From NCBI GenBank assembly GCA_963837585.1, contig CAWINX010000002.1, positions 1-64,000 of the forward strand: 64,000 nucleotides of DNA, given 5' to 3'. Position 1 is the first letter of the stretch. The number at the start of each line of letters is the position of its first letter. This stretch comes from CAWINX01 sp963837585 (GTDB lineage Bacteria; Actinomycetota; Thermoleophilia; Solirubrobacterales; 70-9). The notes under the pieces were generated by a model, which saw only the letters and a program-made list of their open reading frames with translations, made no database searches and was not told the origin of the DNA. Shown piece by piece: positions 28,881 to 37,663 of the stretch. Made by a program: the position numbers and the translations under genes.

Positions 28881-30284
28881 ATGGCGAAGCGGAAAGCCAA
28901 GCGCGCCGACGACGCGGCCGACGTCCTGGTGATCTTCGGGATCACCGGCGACCTCGCCAAGAAGATGACCTTCCGGGCGCTCTACCGGCTCGAGGCGCGC
29001 GGCAAGCTCGACTGCCCGATCGTCGGCGTCGCCCGCAACGACTGGTCCCGGGAGGACCTGGTCCAGCACGTCCGCGACGCGGTCGGCTCGACCGTCGAGG
29101 ACCCCGACGAAGACGTCTTCTCCCGCCTCGCGGCGCGGCTGCGCTACGTCGGCGGCGACTACGCCGACCCGGACACCTTCAAGCGGGTCGCCGAGGCGAT
29201 CGCCGAAGAGAAGCGCCCGGTCTTCTACCTGGAGATCCCGCCCTCGCTGTTCGCGAGCGTCGTCGGCAGCCTCGGCGAGGCGGGGCTGACCGAGCACGCG
29301 CGCGTCGTGATCGAGAAGCCGTTCGGCCACGACCTCGACTCGGCGCGGGCGCTCAACGACGAGCTGCACCGGACCCTCGACGAGGAGCAGATCCTGCGGA
29401 TCGACCACTTCCTCGGCAAGGAGCCGGTGATGGACATCGCCTACCTGCGCTTCGCCAACTCGCTGCTGGAGCCGGTCTGGAACCGCCAGAACGTCTCCCA
29501 CGTGCAGATGACGATGGCCGAGGACTTCGGCGTCGAGGACCGCGGCCGCTTCTACGACCCGGTCGGGACACTGCGCGACGTGGTCCAAAACCACATGCTC
29601 CAGGTCCTCGCCCTGGTCGCGATGGAGCCCCCCGCCGGCAACCACCACGACTCGATCCGCGACAAGAAGCTGGAGCTGTTCAAAGCGGTGCGCAGCGCCG
29701 ACCCGAAGCGCTACGTGCGCGGCCAGTACGACGGCTACCTCGACGTCGACGGCGTCGCCAAGGACTCGAAGACCGAGACCTACGTGGCCCTGGAGCTGGC
29801 GATCGACAACTGGCGCTGGAGCGGGGTGCCCTTCTTCATCCGGGCGGGCAAGGAGATGCCGGTGCGGGAGACCGAGGTCAACGTCGCCTTCAAGCAGCCG
29901 CCGCCGCTGGGCGTCGGCAGCGGCAAGCTGCCCGACCAGAACCAGATGGTGATCCGGATCGACCCCAAGGCCGGGGCGCGGCTGCGCTTCTACTCGAAGA
30001 AGGCCGGCGTGGAGTCGTTCGAGGCGTCCGACCTCGAGGTGCTGTTCGAGAAGGTCCCGGGCGAGGACCCCGAGCCCTACGAGCGCCTGCTCGACGACGC
30101 CCTCCGAGGCCGCAGCGATCTCTTCACCCGCGAGGACGCGGTCGAGGAGACCTGGCGGATCGTCCAGCCGCTGCTCGACGAACCCGGCCCGGTGCATCCC
30201 TACGAGCCGGGCAGCTGGGGGCCGGAGGAGGCGAAGGAGCTGACCCGCGGGCTCTGCCGCTGGTACGAGCCCTGGCTCCCCTGA
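28881..30284 (+). CDS. zwf: Glucose-6-phosphate 1-dehydrogenase
   Basis: First enzyme of the oxidative pentose phosphate pathway. The 467-residue protein is intact. IFGITGDLAKKMTF (near 18-31) is the dinucleotide fingerprint, RIDHFLGKE carries the catalytic His and substrate Lys, and VIEKPFGHD, FFIRAGKEMP and the C-terminal beta sheet follow. The Lys/Arg-rich N-terminus (MAKRKAKRADD) is a short extension. No opcA gene lies next to it, unlike many actinobacteria. Confidence 0.95.
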   Translation: MAKRKAKRADDAADVLVIFGITGDLAKKMTFRALYRLEARGKLDCPIVGVARNDWSREDLVQHVRDAVGSTVEDPDEDVFSRLAARLRYVGGDYADPDTFKRVAEAIAEEKRPVFYLEIPPSLFASVVGSLGEAGLTEHARVVIEKPFGHDLDSARALNDELHRTLDEEQILRIDHFLGKEPVMDIAYLRFANSLLEPVWNRQNVSHVQMTMAEDFGVEDRGRFYDPVGTLRDVVQNHMLQVLALVAMEPPAGNHHDSIRDKKLELFKAVRSADPKRYVRGQYDGYLDVDGVAKDSKTETYVALELAIDNWRWSGVPFFIRAGKEMPVRETEVNVAFKQPPPLGVGSGKLPDQNQMVIRIDPKAGARLRFYSKKAGVESFEASDLEVLFEKVPGEDPEPYERLLDDALRGRSDLFTREDAVEETWRIVQPLLDEPGPVHPYEPGSWGPEEAKELTRGLCRWYEPWLP

Positions 30285-30380
30285 GCCGGCCGCAATACCC
30301 AGTCGGCTGCTAGGGTTTCGGCAGCGCCTAATTAGGGCCGCCTAACTTCCCCACCGCCAGCACAGGAGACCGCCGACCAG

Positions 30381-31241
30381 ATGATCCCGACTTTCGTCAT
30401 TGCCCTGCGCGAGGGCGTCGAGGCCGCGCTGATCATCGGGATCATCGCCGCCTTCCTGGTCAAGGAGGGGCGCCGGGACGCCTTGCGCCAGATGTGGGTC
30501 GGCGTCGCCGTCGCGATCGCCCTTTGCCTCGGAGTCGCCGTGATCCTGCGGGTCGTCGGCCAGGATCTTCCCGAGAAAGGCCAGGCGACCCTCGAGACGA
30601 TTATCGGCCTGGTCGCGGTCTCCGCCGTCACCTACATGATCGTCTGGATGCGCCGCCACGCCAAGGGCATCAAGGGGGCGCTGGAGGGCGAGGCGGCCTC
30701 CGCCCTGGCTGCCGGCTCGACGATTGCGCTGGTGGCGATGGCCTTCCTCGCGGTGCTGCGCGAGGGCTTCGAGACCTCGGTCTTCCTGCTCGCCGCCTTC
30801 CAGGACGCGACCGACACGACCGCGGCCGGCGCCGGCGCGGTGATCGGCCTGCTCGCCGCGGTGGCGATCGGGCTCGGCCTCTACCGCGGCGGCGTGCGGA
30901 TCAACCTGACCCGCTTCTTCCGCGTCACCGGCGTCGTCCTCGTCTTCGTCGCCGCCGGCCTGCTGGCGACCTCGATCCACACCGCCCACGAGGCGGGCTG
31001 GTTCAACGGCCTCCAGGGGCACGCGGTCGACCTCACCTGGCTGGTCCAGCCGGGCAGCGTCTCCGGCTCGCTGCTGACCGGGATGCTCGGCCTTCAGCCC
31101 TCCCCGACCGTCGGCGAGGCGCTCGTCTACCTGCTCTACGCGGTGCCGATGGTGCTCTACGTGCTCTGGCCCGACCGGCTGCGAGTGCGCCGTGCTCGGG
31201 TTCGGCGACCGCAAACGGTCGCCGCCGAAAGCACCGCCTAA
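30381..31241 (+). CDS. FTR1-family iron permease
   Basis: A 286-residue, seven-helix membrane protein of the OFeT/FTR1 iron transporter family. The two iron-binding signatures are REGVE (10-14) in helix 1 and REGFE (127-131) in helix 4. In known systems FTR1 works with a multicopper oxidase or the EfeO/EfeB partners, but none is adjacent. The loop KGIKGALEGEAASAL resembles EfeU. Intact. Spacing of about 100 bp from zwf suggests its own promoter. Confidence 0.85.
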   Translation: MIPTFVIALREGVEAALIIGIIAAFLVKEGRRDALRQMWVGVAVAIALCLGVAVILRVVGQDLPEKGQATLETIIGLVAVSAVTYMIVWMRRHAKGIKGALEGEAASALAAGSTIALVAMAFLAVLREGFETSVFLLAAFQDATDTTAAGAGAVIGLLAAVAIGLGLYRGGVRINLTRFFRVTGVVLVFVAAGLLATSIHTAHEAGWFNGLQGHAVDLTWLVQPGSVSGSLLTGMLGLQPSPTVGEALVYLLYAVPMVLYVLWPDRLRVRRARVRRPQTVAAESTA

Positions 31242-31278
31242 ACGCCACCCGCCGGTCATCGGCTTAGGCTGACTGCTG

Positions 31279-32855
31279 ATGACCGCCGGAACGACAGAGC
31301 AGGCCGATGCGCTGCTGGCGAAGCTTGGCTTCGAGAGCTGGAGGCCGGGACAGCGCGAGGCGGTTGAGGCGGGGCTGGAAGGGACGAGACTCTCTGATCG
31401 TGATGCCCACCGGCGGCGGCAAGAGCCTCTGCTACCAGCTTCCCGGGCTTGCCTCCGAGGACCTGACGATCGTCGTCAGCCCGCTGATCGCGCTGATGAA
31501 CGACCAGTGGCGGCGCCTCACCGACGGCGGCCACCCGGTGGCGATGATCTCCTCGGGGATGAGCGACGAGGCCGCCCGCGAGGCGCTGGCCCAGGTCCGC
31601 GACGGCCGCGCGCGGATCGTCTACTGCGCGCCGGAGCGCTTCGCCGCCCCCTCCTTCATGGCGGCGGTGCAAGAGCGCCGCGTCGACCTGATGGCGATCG
31701 ACGAGGCCCACTGCCTCTCCGAGTGGGGGCACGACTTCCGGCCCGATTATCTGCGCCTCCCCGAGGTGGTGGAGCGACTGGGACGGCCGACCGTGATGGC
31801 CTGCACGGCCACCGCGACTCCGGCGGTTGCCCGGGAGATCGTCGCCCGGCTCGGGCTGCGCGAGCCCTTGCTGGTCCGCTCCGGCTTCGACCGTCCCAAC
31901 CTCTCCTTCGACGTGGTCGCGCTGGAGGGCAAGGGCTCCAAGGCGCGCAAGATGGCGCTGCTGGAGCAGGGCCTTGCCGAGGCGGCCAACCGACCCGCGA
32001 TCGTCTACTGCGGGACCCGCCGCGACACCGACGAGGTCGCCGAGGCGCTGTGCGGCGCCGGCCTCGCCGCCGTCCCCTACCACGCCGGAATGGAGTCGGA
32101 GGAGCGCACCGCGGCCCAGCGGCGCTTTATGTCCGGTGAGGCCGAGATCGTCGTCGCCACCAACGCCTTCGGAATGGGCGTCGACAAAGCCGACGTGCGC
32201 TCGGTCTGGCACCTGACGATCCCGACCAGCGTCGAGGCCTACTACCAGGAGGCGGGACGCGCCGGGCGCGACGGCCTCCCGGCGCGGGCGATCCTGCTGG
32301 CGATGCGCTCCGACCTCGGCCGCCTCGTCCGCTTCAACGAGCAGCGCAGCGGCGATCCCGACCTCGCGATCGCCTGCGAGCGCGGCTGGCGCGACTTCCG
32401 CGTCGTCAAAGAGTTCGTCTTCTCGGCGAACTGCCGGCGGCGGCGCCTGCTCACCCACTTCGGCGACGACAGCGTGCCGCGGCCCGAGGGGCGCTGCTGC
32501 GACGTCTGCGACCCGGAGGGCGGCATGCCCGACCCCGAGACGATCGAGATCCGCCCGCGCCGCGCCGCGCGCAAGGGCGGCGCGGCCGCACCGGCCCCGG
32601 CCGACCTCTCCCCCGCCGACGCGCCGCTGTTCGAGGCGCTGCGCGCCTGGCGCAAAGAGGCCGCCGCCGGCAAGCCGGCCTTCACCGTCGCCCACGACAG
32701 CACCCTGCGGGCGATCGCCGCGACCCGGCCGGCCGACGCCGAGCGCCTCGGCGCGATCCGCGGCATCGGCCCCGAGCTTCATCTCCAAGTACGCGGCAGA
32801 TGTCCTGGCGGTCATCTCCTCCCACCAGATGACAGGACTCGAACCGGCAGCCTGA
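31279..32855 (+). CDS. recQ: ATP-dependent DNA helicase RecQ, two frameshifts
   Basis: A 3'-5' DNA helicase of about 525 residues. Motif I is MPTGGGKS, motif II is AIDEAHCLSEWGHDFR, and motif VI is YQEAGRAGRDG. The zinc region CRRRRLLTHFGD...CCDVCDP is present, and a short HRDC-like C-terminus follows. The frame breaks near 31385, where GGGA should be GGA (joining EGRDSLIV), and near 32775, after which SFISKYAADVLAVISSHQMT reaches the true stop at 32855. Both look like indel errors. No winged-helix RQC domain of normal length is seen. Confidence 0.88.
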
Positions 32856-32871
32856 GCTGCTTCTGAGCTGC

Positions 32872-33279
32872 TTAGTTCTCCAGGGTCGCCAGAAAACTGC
32901 GCGGGGCGAATACCGGGGCTCGATCGGCCAGTTCGAGCAGATGGCGATCCCCCGAGACGATCGGCACGTTCTCGGCGACGGCGAGGGCCAGGAGGTAGTC
33001 GTCCCCCGGGTCGGGCGAGCGCAGCAGCGGCTCCTCGTCGGGATCGGCGACCATGGAGGCCGAATTCCGCAAGGACCCGACAAACCGGTCGGCGTCCGCC
33101 GCGTCGATGCGCTTGCGAATCTTGGGATAGGAGAGCGATCGCTCCAACTCCTCCAAGAGGAGGGGCGAGACGACCAGCTCGTATCGACCCTCCCTCCAGG
33201 CCACAAGCAGCTGCGCTGGGGCCCCGTTCGGCGAGAGCAGCGCCGAGACGAGGACGTTGACGTCCAGGATCGCGCGCAA
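32872..33279 (-). CDS. PIN-domain toxin (COG1569-type ribonuclease)
   Basis: A 135-residue PIN nuclease. The acidic residues are Asp6 (AILDVNVLVSALL), Glu in LLLEELERSL, Asp in PDPGDDYLLALA, and Asp in IVSGDRHLL. The form 'VNVLVSAll.p.Gap' marks the 'putative toxin component, PIN family' class. It is likely to cleave RNA when freed from the antitoxin. The gene starts 4 bp after the antitoxin stop on the same strand, forming a standard toxin-antitoxin operon. Intact. Confidence 0.82.
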   Translation of the reverse strand: MRAILDVNVLVSALLSPNGAPAQLLVAWREGRYELVVSPLLLEELERSLSYPKIRKRIDAADADRFVGSLRNSASMVADPDEEPLLRSPDPGDDYLLALAVAENVPIVSGDRHLLELADRAPVFAPRSFLATLEN

Positions 33280-33283
33280 CGGC

Positions 33284-33520
33284 TCAGCGACGCCGGGGCG
33301 GCCTGGTCTCGTGCTGCGCCTCGAGCGCCAGCGCCATCGACTCGTCCTCGCTCATCGGCTGCACCTTCGACCAGATGTCCTCGAGAACATCGAGGCCCAG
33401 GTCGCGCCGCAGGGATTCCTCGATCACCTGGGAATCTCGCTTGCCGGCCCGCGCCGCCTTGACCTTGATCGCTCGCAACACGTCCTCGTCGATGGTGAGC
33501 GTGGTTCGCGTCTTCGCCAT
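33284..33520 (-). CDS. Ribbon-helix-helix-type antitoxin
   Basis: A 78-residue protein beginning MAKTRTTLTIDEDVLRAIKV, a ribbon-helix-helix DNA-binding N-terminus (strand TTLTID, then two helices). A C-terminal segment likely wraps the PIN toxin. ATG at 33520 is preferred to the TTG three bases upstream. An inverted repeat directly upstream (33523-33536) is a likely autoregulatory operator. Confidence 0.75.
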   Translation of the reverse strand: MAKTRTTLTIDEDVLRAIKVKAARAGKRDSQVIEESLRRDLGLDVLEDIWSKVQPMSEDESMALALEAQHETRPPRRR

Positions 33521-33522
33521 CA

Positions 33523-33536
33523 ATGCATCATTGCAT
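33523..33536. promoter_or_regulatory. Probable antitoxin operator
   Basis: The inverted repeat ATGCA-TCAT-TGCAT abuts the antitoxin start codon. Its position fits binding by the encoded RHH protein. Confidence 0.45.
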
Positions 33537-33576
33537 CAAGATGGCGACTCGACAAGGGAGCGCTGAGGAATTTGAC

Positions 33577-35052
33577 TCAGCCGCCTGGCCCGTCGATCAG
33601 GACCGCGTTGTTCTTGTAGCCGGTGAAGTTGCCGACGATCCGCCCCCACGCCAATGCCCGGGGACTCCTCGCCCGGTAGCGGATCAGGGTCATCCGGCCG
33701 AGGGTGACCCGCTGAACCTGGCGGAACTGCGGCGGCAGGGTGGTGCGGGTGCCGGGCGCGGGCGGGCGGCCGCTGACCACGTCGACCTCGCTCACCGGCC
33801 GCGGCGCGTGGCGCCACTGCTTCCACTTGACCCGCGTCTCTCCCCCATCGAGGTAGAAGGCGAGCGGCTCGTCGCCCTGCTCCCAGACGAGGATCGCCCG
33901 CGGGCCGTGCGGCGGGCCGATCGCCTCCGCCACCGGCCGCCAGTCGTCGCGCTGGAGGGCGGGACGGAAGTCCGAGTAGATGCAGAAGGCCAGGAAGTAG
34001 GCGACGAGGGCGACGCCGACGCCGATCCCCAGCCGGCCGGCCCGCGGTGCCGCGATCCCCGCCGCGCCGACCAGGATCAGCGGAATCAGCGCCGGCAGCA
34101 GGTTGCGCTCGAGGACGAAGTCCTGTCCCACCGCGGCGAAGGCGAGGGCGACAAGGATGCTTCCGCCTCCAACCGTCAGCGCCACACCGGCGCCACGCTT
34201 CTCACGCTCCCCGCCGCGAAGCAGCAGCAGGGCCACCGCGACGGCGAACAGCGCCATCGGCACGACCGCGTGCTTGAGCAGTCCCGCCTCGCCGACGAAG
34301 AAGCTGATCCCCGTCTCCCGCAGGCGGCCGGCCATGCCGAAGGTCGCGATCCAGTCGTTGTTCTTGCCCTGCGCCTGGTGCAGGGCGATCGGGGCGAGCG
34401 CCAGCCCGGCGGCGGCGATACCGCCGATCGCGAGGAGGACGGATCGCAGGCGACGAGCCGTCACCAGCAGCCACACGGCCTCGATCGCCAGCGGGAAGAA
34501 GGCGAAATAGTGGCTGGCCAGGGCGAGCGCCGAGAAGACCGCCCACCAGGCGAGGTCGCGCCCGGCGCCGGTCCTCCGCGCCCGCAGGAAGAAGAGGAAC
34601 GCCGCGGCGCTGAGCAGGACGAGCAGCGAGTAGGCCCGCGCGTCCTGCGAATACCAGACCAGCATCGGGTTGACGGCGACGATCGCCGCGGTGACGAGGC
34701 CGGCGCGGCGGCCGATCAGCTCTCGCCCGACCAGGTAGGCGACCGGGACCGTGGCCGTCCCGAAGAGCGCCGAGAGCGAGCGCAGGCCGACCTCGCCGAC
34801 GCCGAAGGGGTGCGTCCACAGCCAGGCGACGAAGTAGTACAGGGGCGGGGTCGACTCGCCGGCCCAAACCTGGTGCATCGTCGGGGCGAGGCCGGCGAGG
34901 AGCACCCGCCCCGCGGTGACCGCCTCGTCGTGGCGGTAGCTCTGCAGGCCGAGCGTGGAGAAGCGCACCGCCGCGGCCAGGGCGGTCAGCCCGATGACGC
35001 CCCACAAGAACCATTGCGCCCGGGGTGTGTTGGGGGAGGTGGTGGTGCCCAT
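33577..35052 (-). CDS. GT39/ArnT-like membrane glycosyltransferase
   Basis: A 491-residue GT-C glycosyltransferase with about 11 hydrophobic helices, transferring a sugar from a polyprenyl phosphate on the outer membrane face. The first loop carries the acidic pair in GLQSYRHDEAVT and the segment STPPLYYFVAWLWTHPFG. WYSQDARAYSLL and the late ERNLLPALIPL match the dolichyl-phosphate-mannose-mannosyltransferase-like family. It is clearly paralogous to the gene at 36167-37663. It is divergent from the GH26-like gene; starts are 18 bp apart. Acceptor unknown. Confidence 0.8.
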   Translation of the reverse strand: MGTTTSPNTPRAQWFLWGVIGLTALAAAVRFSTLGLQSYRHDEAVTAGRVLLAGLAPTMHQVWAGESTPPLYYFVAWLWTHPFGVGEVGLRSLSALFGTATVPVAYLVGRELIGRRAGLVTAAIVAVNPMLVWYSQDARAYSLLVLLSAAAFLFFLRARRTGAGRDLAWWAVFSALALASHYFAFFPLAIEAVWLLVTARRLRSVLLAIGGIAAAGLALAPIALHQAQGKNNDWIATFGMAGRLRETGISFFVGEAGLLKHAVVPMALFAVAVALLLLRGGEREKRGAGVALTVGGGSILVALAFAAVGQDFVLERNLLPALIPLILVGAAGIAAPRAGRLGIGVGVALVAYFLAFCIYSDFRPALQRDDWRPVAEAIGPPHGPRAILVWEQGDEPLAFYLDGGETRVKWKQWRHAPRPVSEVDVVSGRPPAPGTRTTLPPQFRQVQRVTLGRMTLIRYRARSPRALAWGRIVGNFTGYKNNAVLIDGPGG

Positions 35053-35070
35053 CCAGTCGAAGGAGTGCGG

Positions 35071-36155
35071 ATGATCCGCGTGCGCAGCACGACAACGCTA
35101 CTCGTAGCGCTGGCCGCCACGGCGCTGCTGGCGCTGACGGCCCGGCAGCGACGGCGGGCGCCGCTCGGCTGCAACCGCGCCCGGGCAAGGTCTACTTCGG
35201 CGCCTCCGACACCGGCGTCACCTCGCAGTTCACCGAGTTCGGCGACGCGGTCGGCAAGCACCCACCGGTGATCGAGACCTTCCAGCACTGGGGCGGGACG
35301 CTGAACGGCTCGGTGAAGCGCTGGCAGCGGGCCGAGGCGAGGCCGATCCTCCACATCACCACCGCCGACCCCAACGACGGCCACGAGCTGATCAGCCCGC
35401 GGGCGATCGCCAACGGCCGCGGCGACGGCTACCTGATCCGGCTCAACAACATCTTCTGGTCGAATGGGATGCGCGCCTACGTGCGACCGCTGGGGGAGCC
35501 GAACCGCTGCCTCAACGTCTACTCCTCCTACGACTGCGGCGGCAAGCTGCGCGACGGCTCGCACCGGCCCTACTGGTACAAGCTGGCCTTCCGCCGCATG
35601 TACATCGTCCTGCACGGCGGCGGCAAGGTCGCCAAGATCGACGCCCGCCTGCGCGCCGCCCACCTGAAGCCGCTGCGCGGCCCCGGCGGCGTCCTGCCCA
35701 GCGGCCTGCCGAAGGCGCCGGTCGCGGTGATCTGGAGCCCACTGCCGTTCGGCTCGCCGCCGAGCAAGGCGAGCCGCCCCGACCGCTTCTATCCCGGCGC
35801 CCGCTACACCGACTGGGCCGGGACCGACTTCTACTCGCCCTACGCGAACTGGAAGGCGCTGACCCACCTCTACAACCGCTACCGGCGCAAGCCCTTCGTA
35901 CTCACCGAGTGGGGAGTCCAGAACAGCGACGACCCGACCTTCGTCAAGCGGATCTTCGCCTGGGTCAAGCACCACCGGCGCTGCCGGATGCTCGTCTATT
36001 ACCAGGACTTCGGCTCGTCCAACGCCTACCGGATCCAGAACTTCCCGTCGAGCCTCGCCGTGCTCCAGCGCCACCTCGCCTCTCCGATCTTCCCGGCCTT
36101 CGCGCCTGCCTTCCCGACGCCGCCTCCACCGCCCCCCGGGGGGCTGGCCCCGTAG
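35071..36155 (+). CDS. Secreted GH26-like glycoside hydrolase, frameshifted
   Basis: A signal peptide (MIRVRSTTTLLVALAATALL) is followed, after a one-C loss in a CCC run near 35152, by a TIM-barrel-like domain. VYFGASDTGVTSQFTEFGDA opens it. FQHWGG, WPIL-type HITTADPNDG and the strand YTDWAGTDFYSPY follow, and FVLTEWGVQ carries a probable nucleophile Glu. These match the beta-mannanase-like GH26 superfamily seen next to actinobacterial glycan genes. The Pro-rich C-terminus (PTPPPPPPGG) may span the cell wall. The acid/base residue is not certain. It is flanked by two paralogous glycosyltransferases. Confidence 0.65.
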
Positions 36156-36166
36156 CCTCCCGAGCC

Positions 36167-37663
36167 GTGGACGTTCGCAGGCGGGCCCTGGAGTCCCCGC
36201 ACCTCCTGGTTCTGGCGGGAATCGTCGCGCTCGGCGCGGCGCTTCGCTTCGCGACCCTCGACCTGCAGAGTTACCGCTACGACGAGGCCGTCACCGTCGT
36301 CCGCATCCTGCACCCGAGCGTCTTCGACACCTTCTCCGCCGTCCCGGGCAGCGAGTCGACGCCGCCCCTCTACTACCTGGCGGCATGGCTGTGGTCGCGC
36401 CCGTTCGGGATCGGCGAGGTCGGGCTGCGCTCCCTCTCGGCGCTGGCCGGAACGGCGTCGATCGTCGTCGTCTACCTGGGCGCCGTGGCGCTGCCGCTGC
36501 CGCGTCGAGCGGGACTGGTCGCCGCCGCGATGGTCGCGGTCAGCCCGGTGCTGATCTGGTTCTCCCAAGACGCCCGGGCCTACTCCCTGGTCTTCCTGCT
36601 CACCGCCCTCTCCTTCCTCTTCTTCGCCCGGGCCCTACGCGATCCCCGCCGGTCGGACCTCGGCTGGTGGGCGATCTTCTCGGCGCTGGCGATCGCCACG
36701 CACTACTTCGCGGGCTTCGTCGTCGCGCCCGAGGCGGTTCTGCTCTTGGTCTGGTCGAGTAATCGGCGCCGCGCCGGCATCGCGGTCGGCGTCGTGGCGA
36801 TCGCCGCGGCGCTGCTGGCGCCGATCGCCCTCCAACAGGCCGACCAAGCGCACGCCGGCTGGATCGCCCGCCAGCCGCTCTCGCAACGACTCGAGCGGGC
36901 CGGGGCGAAGCTGGCCGGCGACGACAACGGCAACGAGCACGGGATCCGCCAACCGGGGCCGATCCCGCTCGCGGTCCCGGCCGCGCTGGCGATCGCCGGG
37001 TTGGCGCTGCTGGCGCTGCTCGCCGACCGGCGCGAGCGCCGCGTCGCGTCGATCGCCGCGATCGTCGGGGGCGCCGGCATCCTCTTGCCACTCCTGCTCG
37101 GCGCGGTCGGCTCCGACTACTTCGACGGGCGCAACCTGATCCCGGTCTTCGTGCCGCTGATCATCCTGATCGCCGCCGGCTTCGGCGTCCGTCGCGCCGG
37201 GCGGGCCGGCCTGGCGCTGGCCGGCGCCTTCTGCCTCTGCTCGCTCGCCTTCGCGCTCGAGGTCGACCGCCTGCCGCGGTTGCAGCGGGAGGACCTCCGC
37301 AACGCCGCCGCGGTTCTCGGCCCGGCCCGGCCCGACCGCGTGGTCGTGACGATCCGCTACGGCGGCAACATGCCGCTCGAGTACTACCTGGGCGCCCGAC
37401 CCCCGACGGGGCCGCTTCCGCCGCTGCGCGAGATCGACCTGGTCGGCTCGGCGGCAGCCGCGGCCAAGAACGCCCGGCGCCTGCTTCCGCCCGCCTTCCA
37501 CCGGGTCGAGTCGCGCCCGGTCTCCTACAACTTCACCCTGACCCGTTTCCGCGCTGCGCGGCCCGTGCGCGTGCCTTTGCGCGTGCTGGGACAGGGTGCG
37601 CTGGTCGGTGGTGGCCGCCGTTCCGCCGTGCTCGTCGGCGGCGGCGCTTCGCCTTCGCCTTAG
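36167..37663 (+). CDS. GT39/ArnT-like membrane glycosyltransferase (paralogue)
   Basis: About 500 residues with 11 or so helices. GTG at 36167 (VDVRRRALE) is chosen; the longer frame runs into the GH26-like gene. LDLQSYRYDEAVTVVRIL, STPPLYYLAAWLWSRPFG, WFSQDARAYSLVF and DYFDGRNLIPVFVPL correspond segment by segment to the 33577-35052 protein. It starts 11 bp after the GH26-like stop, so the two are co-transcribed. The last 40 residues are Gly/Arg-rich and overlap the convergent PQQ-propeller gene, so the real stop or an indel may lie near 37560. Confidence 0.78.
   Translation: MDVRRRALESPHLLVLAGIVALGAALRFATLDLQSYRYDEAVTVVRILHPSVFDTFSAVPGSESTPPLYYLAAWLWSRPFGIGEVGLRSLSALAGTASIVVVYLGAVALPLPRRAGLVAAAMVAVSPVLIWFSQDARAYSLVFLLTALSFLFFARALRDPRRSDLGWWAIFSALAIATHYFAGFVVAPEAVLLLVWSSNRRRAGIAVGVVAIAAALLAPIALQQADQAHAGWIARQPLSQRLERAGAKLAGDDNGNEHGIRQPGPIPLAVPAALAIAGLALLALLADRRERRVASIAAIVGGAGILLPLLLGAVGSDYFDGRNLIPVFVPLIILIAAGFGVRRAGRAGLALAGAFCLCSLAFALEVDRLPRLQREDLRNAAAVLGPARPDRVVVTIRYGGNMPLEYYLGARPPTGPLPPLREIDLVGSAAAAAKNARRLLPPAFHRVESRPVSYNFTLTRFRAARPVRVPLRVLGQGALVGGGRRSAVLVGGGASPSP

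Noticed and set aside
31256..32815. A 519-codon minus-strand frame
   Set aside because: It is the antisense shadow of recQ.
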